Source of the DNA: Chitinophagaceae bacterium
GTDB lineage: Bacteria > Bacteroidota > Bacteroidia > Chitinophagales > Chitinophagaceae
Direction of reading: 5' to 3'
NCBI GenBank assembly: GCA_013205585.1
Contig: JABMML010000044.1
Span: 1 to 8,042 of the forward strand
Length of the DNA stretch: 8,042 nucleotides
Positions 1 through 5,872 of the stretch are shown here, piece after piece. Each line of letters opens with the position of its first letter. Position 1 is the first letter of the stretch. The position numbers were made by a program, and so were the translations under genes. The notes under the pieces were generated by a model that saw nothing but the letters and a program-made list of their open reading frames with translations, did not search any database and was not told the DNA's origin.

Positions 1-867
1 GAATTACAGAACAGACACTGGATGTTTTTAAATGGAGTTATATTGGTTTCACCAACCGATCTTGGATTAAAGCGTGATGCAGTATCAAGTGCCGCATTAC
101 GTATTCCTTATATGGCAGCAACTGCATGGCATCATAAAAAATTAAATACAGTATATCAGTCTAAGGAATTAGAAAAATATTTACCAGAAGTAGAAGCATT
201 TGCAATCAACGAACTTATGCCTGCATTAGCACAAGGCGGGGCATTGGCAGCAGAAAAGCGCAAAGCGATAGTGAAAAAAATTGCTGGCTATATAGGTTTA
301 AATGAAACAGTAGTAGCAGAACAAAATATGGAAGTGCCATTTGATTATTTCTGGAAAGAGTTATTGCGTGATCAAGGTAAAACAGTTGGAAGACTAGATT
401 CAAGATACATTGGTATGGATAAAAAGAATGCAGGACAAAGACCAGATTACAATGCAGAGTTGTTGTCATGGGAGCATTCGTTCACACCAGCAATTAATAT
501 GTATTTAAGAGATGAGTTAGGCTATAAGACAGATTTGAATTATTATATTTTTGGTCCAGTAGGGCCATGGGATAACAGCAATAACAATACAGGAGATGAC
601 TTACGTCAAGCGATGATGGAAAATCCGTATTTAAATTTATTGGTGCAATCGGGTTATTACGATGGTGCTTGTGATTATTTCAATGCAAAATATAATATGT
701 GGCAAATGGATCCTGCTGGAAAAATTCAAGACAGAATGTTTTGGGAAGGATACCGCAGTGGACATATGATGTATTTGCGCAAAGAAGATTTAGCTACGAG
801 CAATGACCACCTAAGAGCCTTTATTAAAAAGAGTATACCGACCCTAGGTACGCCTGCTAAGTTCTAG
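1..867 (+). CDS. S10-family serine carboxypeptidase-like protein, 5' end missing
   Basis: The frame is open from the first base, and the visible part reads as the C-terminal 288 residues of a peptidase S10 (serine carboxypeptidase) protein. The first ATG, at position 22, lies inside a conserved core strand (residues N-G-V-I-L-V-S-P), so it is internal and not the start. Two of the three expected catalytic residues are visible: the Asp in the YYDGACD motif (codon 661-663) and the His in the YRSGHMMY motif (codon 763-765). The nucleophilic Ser (GESYG-type motif) would lie upstream of the window. S10 enzymes remove C-terminal residues from peptides and are normally exported; in Bacteroidota they are usually periplasmic or lipoprotein peptidases. 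The signal peptide cannot be seen here. The gene ends just before a strong terminator and converges on murA. The family call is firm; the substrate is unknown. Confidence 0.88.
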   Translation, partial: ELQNRHWMFLNGVILVSPTDLGLKRDAVSSAALRIPYMAATAWHHKKLNTVYQSKELEKYLPEVEAFAINELMPALAQGGALAAEKRKAIVKKIAGYIGLNETVVAEQNMEVPFDYFWKELLRDQGKTVGRLDSRYIGMDKKNAGQRPDYNAELLSWEHSFTPAINMYLRDELGYKTDLNYYIFGPVGPWDNSNNNTGDDLRQAMMENPYLNLLVQSGYYDGACDYFNAKYNMWQMDPAGKIQDRMFWEGYRSGHMMYLRKEDLATSNDHLRAFIKKSIPTLGTPAKF

Positions 868-887
868 CTCGTTCATAAAATATTTTT

Positions 888-929
888 AAAAAAGAACCCC
901 GTATTTTTTAATATCGGGGTTCTTTTTTT
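888..929. terminator. Bidirectional rho-independent terminator
   Basis: A perfect 14-bp stem pairs 888-901 with 915-928 around a 13-nt A/T loop. The core is GAACCCCG/CGGGGTTC, flanked by an A-run on the left and a T-run on the right, so on either strand the GC-rich stem is followed by a U-tract. It lies 20 bp after the carboxypeptidase stop and 27 bp beyond the murA stop on the opposite strand. That is where a shared terminator for two convergent genes should be. Confidence 0.9.
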
Positions 930-955
930 ATATGACTTGATAAAACTATAAAGTT

Positions 956-2260
956 TTAGATTCTTTGTATTTGCGCTCCTAATGCTTGCAATCGGGTATC
1001 AATATTTTGATAGCCTCTGTCTATTTGTTCAATATTTTGAATGGTGCTTTTTCCTTCTGCACTTAGTGCGGCAATCAGTAAGGCTTGCCCAGCGCGAATA
1101 TCAGGGCTGCTCATGGTTATACCGCGCAGTGGATATTTACGCGCTAATCCAATGACGGTGGCACGGTGTGGATCACACAAAATAATTTGTGCCCCCATAT
1201 CAATTAATTTATCCGTAAAAAATAAACGGCTCTCAAACATTTTTTGATGAATGAGTACACTACCTCTAGCTTGAATGGCAGTGACTAAAATAATACTTAA
1301 TAAATCGGGGGTGAATCCTGGCCAAGGGTTATCATAAATAGTTAAGATACCCCCATCCATAAAAGTTTGTATTTCATAAATATCTTGAGCCGGAATATAA
1401 ATATCATCTCCTTTTATAGAAAAATCAATACCTAGTAAACGAAATTTTTCTGGAATAATACCTAAGTGTGCTACGCCTGCATTTTTAATAGTGATTTCAC
1501 TTTTGGTCATGGCAGCAAGCCCAATGAATGAACCAATCTCAATCATGTCTGGTAAAATTCTATGCGTGGCAGTGCCTAATTTTGTAACGCCTTCAATGTG
1601 CAATAAATTACTACCCATGCCAGTAATTTTTGCACCCATATTATTTAATAGTAAGCAAAGCTGCTGCACATAAGGCTCACAGGCTGCATTATAAATACTA
1701 GTAATGCCTTCTGCAAGTACAGCCGCCATTACAATATTTGCTGTTCCTGTAACGGAAGGCTCTTCTAATAACATATAAGTACCCACTAGTTTATCTGCTT
1801 TTAATGTAAAGCAGGCAAGCTTTTCATCATAAGCATAGGTAGCGCCTAGTTTTTCAAATCCAATAATATGTGTATCTAATCTTCTTCTTCCAATTTTATC
1901 TCCACCTGGTTTAGGTAAATATGCTTTTTTAAATCTTGCTAAAATGGGACCTGCCAACATTACGCTACCGCGTAATCTTCCACTCTTGGCTTTAAAATCA
2001 TCAGAGGCTAAATAACTAGGATCAATTTTATCTGCTTGAAAACGGTATTCGCCTTCCTTTAATTTTTCAACACTTACGCCCATCGCCTCTAATAACTCTA
2101 TCAGTAAATTCACATCAACGATATCAGGTATATTGGAAATGGTAATAGGGGCTGCTGTTAATACTACTGCAGATAAAATTTGTAATGCTTCGTTTTTAGC
2201 ACCCTGGGGTGTAATATTTCCTTTAAGTGATTTTCCTCCTATGACTTCGAATGAACTCAT
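956..2260 (-). CDS. murA: UDP-N-acetylglucosamine 1-carboxyvinyltransferase MurA (Cys-to-Asp type)
   Basis: MurA transfers enolpyruvate from PEP to UDP-GlcNAc, the first committed cytoplasmic step of peptidoglycan synthesis. The 434-residue length fits the family, which folds as two inside-out alpha/beta domains. Visible landmarks are the GAKN motif with Lys22, the PGGDKIGRRRLDTH catalytic loop (about 118-131), GTANIVMAA (172-180), and the FTPDL segment whose Asp319 corresponds to the general-base Asp (Asp305 in E. coli). In the loop, the Cys that is Cys115 in E. coli is replaced by Asp121 (codon 1898-1900). This is the version known from naturally fosfomycin-insensitive MurA proteins, and I recall the same loop in Bacteroides. 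The start at 2260 gives the normal N-terminus (SFEVIGGKSLKGNI) and lies only 5 bp after the stop of the upstream DUF4290 gene, so the two are probably co-transcribed. There is no Shine-Dalgarno sequence. The 3' end faces the terminator at 888-929. Confidence 0.97.
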   Translation of the reverse strand: MSSFEVIGGKSLKGNITPQGAKNEALQILSAVVLTAAPITISNIPDIVDVNLLIELLEAMGVSVEKLKEGEYRFQADKIDPSYLASDDFKAKSGRLRGSVMLAGPILARFKKAYLPKPGGDKIGRRRLDTHIIGFEKLGATYAYDEKLACFTLKADKLVGTYMLLEEPSVTGTANIVMAAVLAEGITSIYNAACEPYVQQLCLLLNNMGAKITGMGSNLLHIEGVTKLGTATHRILPDMIEIGSFIGLAAMTKSEITIKNAGVAHLGIIPEKFRLLGIDFSIKGDDIYIPAQDIYEIQTFMDGGILTIYDNPWPGFTPDLLSIILVTAIQARGSVLIHQKMFESRLFFTDKLIDMGAQIILCDPHRATVIGLARKYPLRGITMSSPDIRAGQALLIAALSAEGKSTIQNIEQIDRGYQNIDTRLQALGAQIQRI

Positions 2261-2265
2261 TTGAA

Positions 2266-2958
2266 TTAAAAACGTTTTTTAAAATTGCGGTTATTGTTGT
2301 TGCGGCCGGCACCACCTCCGCCTGGTCCGCTTGGTCCGCGGCCACCTCTATTATTATTATTACGATTGCCCTGCCAACGACCCGCTGCTGGACGGTACTC
2401 ATCTCTTTCAAAATTTTGATTGCGATGTTTGATATAAGGCGTATTGCTAAATTCAAGTTCACCACCGGTGATGGCGTTTAACTCTCCTCTAATGGTATCA
2501 TCTTGTACTAATTCTTTATGCCAGTTACTATAAGCGAGTTTCATATAATGTGCAATAGCATGCGCAAAACCTGCTTTTTTCTCTTGGTCTTGTTCTGCCA
2601 TCGCCTTATCAATCACCAATTCTAGGTTCTTCCCTAAATGGGCATATTTAATTTTACGCTTAGGATAAGGAATTGGATCGGGCTTCTGCTTGTAGGTTTC
2701 CTTAGTTGGAATGGGATAAGGGCTGTCCACGTCCAATTGGAAATTGCTCATAAAGAACAGGTGATCCCATAATTTATGCTTGTAATCTTCGATATTCTTT
2801 AGCTGAGGGTTCAAAAAGCCCATTAGTTCAATGACTACCTGCGCCTGCTCTAGTCTTTTGGCACGATCTTCAATAGTCATTAAATGGTCCACCATCTTAT
2901 GCACATGACGGCCATACTCTCTCATCCCCATTAAGCTTCTTGCTGTATTGTATTCCAT
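2266..2958 (-). CDS. DUF4290-family protein with Arg/Gly/Asn-rich C-terminal tail
   Basis: This 230-residue protein of unknown function matches the DUF4290 family, which I know mainly from Bacteroidota. Recognisable family features are the N-terminus MEYNTARS, the REYGRHVHKMVDH segment (13-25), and the KHKLWDHLFFMSNFQLD block (60-76). The body (1-185) is mostly charged and helical, with no signal peptide or membrane segment, so it is probably cytoplasmic. Residues 191-230 form a low-complexity basic tail with two RNNNNR units around a Gly-rich RGGRG...GGGG stretch, ending in KKRF. Such tails often bind RNA, but that is inference. An in-frame ATG at 3021 would add 21 residues, but it lies inside the opposing pheS gene. 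The start at 2958 matches the family N-terminus and sits just downstream of a TACATTTG promoter-like element. The gene precedes murA by 5 bp, a linkage I recall from other Bacteroidota, which suggests a role connected to envelope growth or shared regulation. No function is established. Confidence 0.88.
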   Translation of the reverse strand: MEYNTARSLMGMREYGRHVHKMVDHLMTIEDRAKRLEQAQVVIELMGFLNPQLKNIEDYKHKLWDHLFFMSNFQLDVDSPYPIPTKETYKQKPDPIPYPKRKIKYAHLGKNLELVIDKAMAEQDQEKKAGFAHAIAHYMKLAYSNWHKELVQDDTIRGELNAITGGELEFSNTPYIKHRNQNFERDEYRPAAGRWQGNRNNNNRGGRGPSGPGGGGAGRNNNNRNFKKRF

Positions 2959-2965
2959 GTATTTA

Positions 2966-2980
2966 TTACTTCTCGAGTAA
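2966..2980. repeat. Short inverted repeat in the divergent promoter region
   Basis: TTACT and AGTAA arms (5 bp each, perfect) flank a 5-nt centre, between the divergent DUF4290 and pheS starts. On the minus strand it lies just downstream of the TACATTTG element, around the expected transcription start. It could be an operator half-site pair or a chance palindrome; five-bp arms in AT-rich DNA are weak evidence. Confidence 0.25.
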
Positions 2981-2988
2981 CAAATGTA
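2981..2988 (-). promoter_or_regulatory. Bacteroidota-type -7 element for DUF4290-murA
   Basis: On the minus strand this reads TACATTTG, a full match to the Bacteroidota sigma-A -7 consensus TAnnTTTG. It ends 22 bp before the DUF4290 start codon, so transcription would begin around 2972-2977 with a leader of roughly 15-20 nt. I found no clear TTG-type -33 box at the usual spacing, which would fall near 3008-3012. Position and consensus match support it, but an eight-base motif alone is modest evidence. Confidence 0.5.
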
Positions 2989-2999
2989 AGGATTTATTT

Positions 3000-3007
3000 T
3001 ATCTTCG
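3000..3007 (+). promoter_or_regulatory. Possible -7 element for pheS-recO
   Basis: TATCTTCG differs at one constrained base from TAnnTTTG. It ends four bases before the pheS ATG at 3012, so transcription would start at or very near the start codon and the mRNA would be leaderless or nearly so. No clear -33 TTG box is seen at about 2975-2983. It is the best candidate in the 53-bp divergent spacer but is not decisive. Confidence 0.4.
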
Positions 3008-3011
3008 TACC

Positions 3012-4049
3012 ATGGAGCCACTGATACAACAAATTCAAACCATCACTCAAGAAATCCAAAATACGGTCGCTACCACCAGCGCCGAGGTGGAAGCCTTCCG
3101 AATTAAATACTTGGGAACCAAAGGTTTGGTGAAAAATATGATGGGGGAGATGAAATCAGTGTCTAATGAACAGAAAAAAGAATTCGGACAAATCCTAAAT
3201 GCTTTTAAGGTAGCAGCGGAAGAAAAACTTGAAGCCCTAGTAGCTGCATTAGGAGACACCACTACATTAGATTCTACAATTGATACAAGTTTACCGGGCG
3301 ATGAATTTACAGTGGGCACAAGACATCCTTTAAATTTAGTGCGCAATCAAATGGTTTCTATTTTTAAAACATTAGGATTCGCGGTTGCTGAAGGACCAGA
3401 GATAGAAGATGATTGGCATAATTTTGGTGCAATGAATTTACCAGCCGATCATCCAGCGCGTGATATGCAGGATACTTTTTATGTACAAGAAGCCACTGAA
3501 GAAAATGCATCATGGTTGTTAAGAACACATACTTCAAGTGTGCAAGCGCGTGTGATGGAAACACAGAAACCACCTATTCGTGTGATTTGTCCAGGGCGTG
3601 TTTATCGCAATGAAACTATTTCAGCAAGAGCGCATTGTTTTTTTCATCAAGTAGAAGGTTTATACATTGATGAAAATGTAAGCTTTGCAGATTTAAAACA
3701 AACACTTTATTTTTTCGTACAAGAAATGTTTGGAAAAGATGTGAAAGTAAGGTTCCGTCCAAGTTATTTTCCTTTTACAGAACCTAGTGCAGAGATGGAT
3801 ATTAGCTGTCAAATATGTAGTGGTAAAGGGTGTAATATTTGCAAGCATACAGGATGGGTAGAAATTTTAGGTAGCGGTATGGTACATCCCAATGTGTTAA
3901 AAAACTTTGACATCGATCCTGAAAAGTATACTGGCTTTGCATTTGGTATGGGCGTTGAAAGAATTGCGCAATTAAAATACCAAGTAAACGATTTACGTTT
4001 ATACTCTCAAAACGACTTGCGCTTTTTGCAACAGTTTAAGAGTGTCTGA
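3012..4049 (+). CDS. pheS: Phenylalanine--tRNA ligase alpha subunit PheS
   Basis: PheS is the catalytic subunit of the cytoplasmic (alpha-beta)2 enzyme that charges tRNA-Phe with phenylalanine, and is class II. At 345 residues it is full length. Residues 1-90 form the charged helical arm that contacts tRNA. The catalytic core begins at RHPLNLVRNQ (104-113), followed by RTHTSSVQ (171-178), class II motif 2 around GRVYRNE (195-201) with the HQVEG strand after it, and motif 3 GFAFGMGVERIAQLKY (308-323). Ala310 in motif 3 corresponds to the residue that sets amino-acid pocket size (Ala294 in E. coli). Cys266, Cys269, Cys274 and Cys277 form a CxxC-x4-CxxC cluster before the KHTGWVEILGSGM strand. 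This insertion is found in many bacterial PheS proteins and may bind zinc. An in-frame ATG at 2940 would overlap the divergent gene, and the protein aligns naturally from the ATG at 3012. The beta subunit gene pheT is not adjacent; recO follows after 9 bp. Confidence 0.97.
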   Translation: MEPLIQQIQTITQEIQNTVATTSAEVEAFRIKYLGTKGLVKNMMGEMKSVSNEQKKEFGQILNAFKVAAEEKLEALVAALGDTTTLDSTIDTSLPGDEFTVGTRHPLNLVRNQMVSIFKTLGFAVAEGPEIEDDWHNFGAMNLPADHPARDMQDTFYVQEATEENASWLLRTHTSSVQARVMETQKPPIRVICPGRVYRNETISARAHCFFHQVEGLYIDENVSFADLKQTLYFFVQEMFGKDVKVRFRPSYFPFTEPSAEMDISCQICSGKGCNICKHTGWVEILGSGMVHPNVLKNFDIDPEKYTGFAFGMGVERIAQLKYQVNDLRLYSQNDLRFLQQFKSV

Positions 4050-4058
4050 TAAATAATT

Positions 4059-4793
4059 ATGTTACATAACACCAAGGGTATTGTTTTACGCGTCACAAAA
4101 TATGGTGATACGAGTATTATCCTAACGGCCTATACAGAACTTTTTGGTGTGCAACAATACATGGTCAAAGGGGTGAGAGTCACCAGTAAAAAAGGTGCGA
4201 ACAAGGCTGTGTTTTATCAACCCGCTGCTATTTTACAAATGGAAGTATATCATTCACCCATGAAGCAATTGCAAATGGTAAAGGATGTGAGCTGGGATTT
4301 TGTATATCAAAATGTATATTCCGATGTACTGCGTAATGCAGTGGCTACCTATATTGTGGAGGTCTTGCAACAAACCATGCAACCCGAACCGCACCCGGAA
4401 TTATTTTATTTAATAGAAGATACTTTTAAACAATTAGATAAAGGCGGCCCTAGTTTAGTGAGCAACCTACCTATTTATTTTTTAATTCATTTAAGTCAAA
4501 ACATGGGCTTTGGCTTACAAGGAAAATATACTGCAACCACTCCGGTATTAGATGTAAGAGAAGGACAGTTTGTTGAAAAGGTTCCTACGCATCCTTATTT
4601 TTTAGAAGGTGCAGAAGCGCAAACGGCCTCTAGTTTTTTACAAGTACAATTTTACAACGATTTAGACACGATTATTTTAACAGGTACACAAAGAAAAAAA
4701 ATATTGGAACTTTTTCAGTTATCCTTAAGCTGGCATTATAAAAAATTCAGCGAAATAAAATCACTACCTATATTACAAGAAGTGCTGAGGTAG
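4059..4793 (+). CDS. recO: DNA repair/recombination mediator RecO
   Basis: RecO acts with RecR (and RecF) to load RecA onto SSB-coated single-stranded DNA in the RecFOR pathway. The 244-residue length is typical. The N-terminal OB-fold (about 1-80) shows the family signature: TKGIVLRVTKYGDTSIILTAYT, then the strand FGVQQYMVKGVR. The rest is the helical C-terminal domain, including the LDVREGQF segment and a terminal helix region ending near 240. The protein has no cysteine at all, so the four-Cys zinc site seen in Deinococcus-type RecO is absent, as in E. coli RecO. The start lies 9 bp after the pheS stop in an A/T-rich spacer with no Shine-Dalgarno, consistent with co-transcription with pheS. 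The stop is 4 bp from the tail of a convergent micro-ORF. Confidence 0.92.
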   Translation: MLHNTKGIVLRVTKYGDTSIILTAYTELFGVQQYMVKGVRVTSKKGANKAVFYQPAAILQMEVYHSPMKQLQMVKDVSWDFVYQNVYSDVLRNAVATYIVEVLQQTMQPEPHPELFYLIEDTFKQLDKGGPSLVSNLPIYFLIHLSQNMGFGLQGKYTATTPVLDVREGQFVEKVPTHPYFLEGAEAQTASSFLQVQFYNDLDTIILTGTQRKKILELFQLSLSWHYKKFSEIKSLPILQEVLR

Positions 4794-4797
4794 GTAT

Positions 4798-4890
4798 TTA
4801 ATCGTTATTTCTACTATTACGATGTCTACGCCACATAATAATTAAAATGGCGATGATGCCGAATAAAATGGGTAAAGACATAAAGAGCAT
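4798..4890 (-). CDS. Putative 30-residue single-pass membrane micro-protein
   Basis: This short minus-strand frame fills most of the recO-phosphodiesterase gap. It encodes a 30-residue peptide: a short N-terminus (MLFMS), one hydrophobic helix of about 15 residues (LPILFGIIAILIIMW, roughly 6-20), then a basic tail with Arg21, Arg22, His23, Arg24 and Arg27, ending N-N-D. The layout predicts an N-out/C-in inner-membrane anchor under the positive-inside rule. Its stop (4798-4800) lies 4 bp from the recO stop, and its start is 49 bp from the divergent phosphodiesterase start, the kind of tight packing expected of a real gene. I do not recognise a family. Against it: it is very short, I see no convincing promoter, and AT-rich antisense frames often look hydrophobic by chance. 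An in-frame second ATG (residue 4) is an alternative start. Confidence 0.45.
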   Translation of the reverse strand: MLFMSLPILFGIIAILIIMWRRHRNSRNND

Positions 4891-4900
4891 TTAATACCAC

Positions 4901-4926
4901 AAGCTACCAAAATTTGATAGCTTTTT
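4901..4926 (+). terminator. Imperfect hairpin plus T-run, probable terminator after recO
   Basis: AAGCTA (4901-4906) pairs with TAGCTT (4918-4923). After one C/A mismatch the stem continues for three pairs (4908-4910 with 4914-4916) around a 3-nt loop. On the plus strand a run of five T (4922-4926) follows, giving a weak rho-independent terminator for pheS-recO about 110 bp after the recO stop. It sits only 13 bp before the next gene, so the phosphodiesterase promoter would have to overlap it; it could instead be an operator. The minus strand has no T-run here. Confidence 0.4.
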
Positions 4927-4939
4927 CGTAATATAGCTT

Positions 4940-5839
4940 ATGAAATTTAACCTCATCATCGCAGTTGTTTTAATACTTGGCACATTTACCAGTTGTTCCA
5001 TCATTCAGCCCACTACCATTAAAAAAATTAAAATGGATTATCAAGCGCACCGTGGAGGCAGGGGCCTAATGCCCGAAAATACTATTGCGGCCATGTTATC
5101 GGTAATGGACAATGAAAAAGTTACTACCCTTGAAATGGACTTAGCCATTACCAAGGACAAACAAGTAGTGGTTTCACATGACCCTATTTTAAATCCATTA
5201 ATTACGACGAAACCCGATGGAACTTTTATTAAAGCAAGCGAACTGAATAAAAATATTATTTATCAAATGGATTATGCTGCTTTAGAAAAATATGATGTGG
5301 GTTTAAAAACACATCCTGGTTTTAAGGGTCAAAAAAAATTAGCAGCATCTATTCCAACACTTAGCAGTTTAATAGATAGTGTAGAAATAAAGTCAAAGAC
5401 TATAGGAAGAAAAATGAATTATAATATTGAGATAAAATCGTTGGAGGGGAAAGATGGTTTAGAACACCCCGACCCTAATGAGTTTGTAGAATTAGTGGTG
5501 ACTACTTTGAAAAATAAAAATATACTGAATAGAACAAGCTTACAAAGTTTTGATCTGAGGCCACTGCGTGTCTTGCATGAAAAATATCCTAGTATTAAAA
5601 TAGCTTATTTAGTATTTGGTGCAGATTGTGCCAATGCTGAAAAGCAAATTGCGCTACTAGGTTTTCAACCAACTATTTATAGTCCAGAATATAAATATGT
5701 AAATAAGGCCATGATAGACTACTGCCATCAAAAAAACATTCAAGTCATTCCTTGGACAGTGAATACCAAAGAAGAAATAAATACTTTAATTCAATTAAAG
5801 GTGGATGGAATTATTACAGACTATCCGAATTTGTTTTAA
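4940..5839 (+). CDS. Glycerophosphodiester phosphodiesterase family lipoprotein
   Basis: GDPD enzymes hydrolyse deacylated phospholipid headgroup diesters to glycerol-3-phosphate and an alcohol, using a metal ion on a TIM barrel. The 299-residue protein starts with a lipoprotein-type signal: Lys2, a hydrophobic stretch (4-14) and TSC with Cys19 as the likely lipidated residue. The lipobox is loose (Phe at -3). No acidic surface-export signal follows Cys19, so a periplasm-facing anchor is more likely than the cell surface. Catalytic and metal residues are visible: His37-Arg38 and Glu46-Asn47 in AHRGGRGLMPENT, Glu65 and Asp67 in TLEMDLAITKD, His80 in VSHDP, and Glu164/Lys166 in YNIEIKS. The barrel closes with LQSFD (201-205), PWTVN (271-275) and VDGIITDYP (288-296). 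Residues about 82-140 form the insertion usual for this subfamily. The substrate is not evident. The gene appears to be a single-gene unit and converges on the oxidoreductase gene 20 bp away, with no clear terminator between them. Confidence 0.93.
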   Translation: MKFNLIIAVVLILGTFTSCSIIQPTTIKKIKMDYQAHRGGRGLMPENTIAAMLSVMDNEKVTTLEMDLAITKDKQVVVSHDPILNPLITTKPDGTFIKASELNKNIIYQMDYAALEKYDVGLKTHPGFKGQKKLAASIPTLSSLIDSVEIKSKTIGRKMNYNIEIKSLEGKDGLEHPDPNEFVELVVTTLKNKNILNRTSLQSFDLRPLRVLHEKYPSIKIAYLVFGADCANAEKQIALLGFQPTIYSPEYKYVNKAMIDYCHQKNIQVIPWTVNTKEEINTLIQLKVDGIITDYPNLF

Positions 5840-5840
5840 G

Positions 5841-5872
5841 AAACTATATTATCGGGAAACTATACCATCGGG
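5841..5872. repeat. Two tandem 16-bp imperfect repeats at a convergent gene junction
   Basis: AAACTATATTATCGGG (5841-5856) is followed directly by AAACTATACCATCGGG (5857-5872), identical in 14 of 16 bases. A further GGGAAACTA occurs at 5876-5884. The second unit covers the stop codon and last residues of the minus-strand oxidoreductase gene (PMV-stop), and the first fills most of the spacer. It looks like a small replication-slippage duplication and has no evident function. Confidence 0.6.

Noticed and set aside
215..469. 84-codon frame antisense to the carboxypeptidase
   Set aside because: The Leu/Phe-rich translation is typical of the complement of a charged helical coding region; the sense strand has a clear family match.
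1041..1673. Plus-strand frames inside murA (1041-1247 and 1491-1673)
   Set aside because: They lie antisense to strongly conserved murA codons and resemble no known protein.
2223..2481. Two overlapping frames on opposite strands across the end of the DUF4290 gene
   Set aside because: Both are low-complexity by-products (Ala/Ile/Thr-rich) of the Gly/Arg/Asn-coding tract and overlap clear coding sequence of the DUF4290 gene.
2940..3011. N-terminal extension of pheS to an ATG at 2940
   Set aside because: It runs into the divergent gene and adds a Cys/Tyr-rich stretch unlike any PheS N-terminus; the ATG at 3012 gives normal length.
2959..3021. N-terminal extension of the DUF4290 gene to an ATG at 3021
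   Set aside because: It would overlap the pheS start on the opposite strand, cover the promoter-like TACATTTG element, and add residues before the family-typical MEYNT start.
3047..3573. Minus-strand frames inside pheS (3047-3346 and 3364-3573)
   Set aside because: They are antisense to conserved PheS motifs, with no promoter or family resemblance.
5825..5856. Possible terminator between the convergent phosphodiesterase and oxidoreductase genes
   Set aside because: Only a 4-bp CCGA/TCGG pairing with a long loop and no T-run was found.
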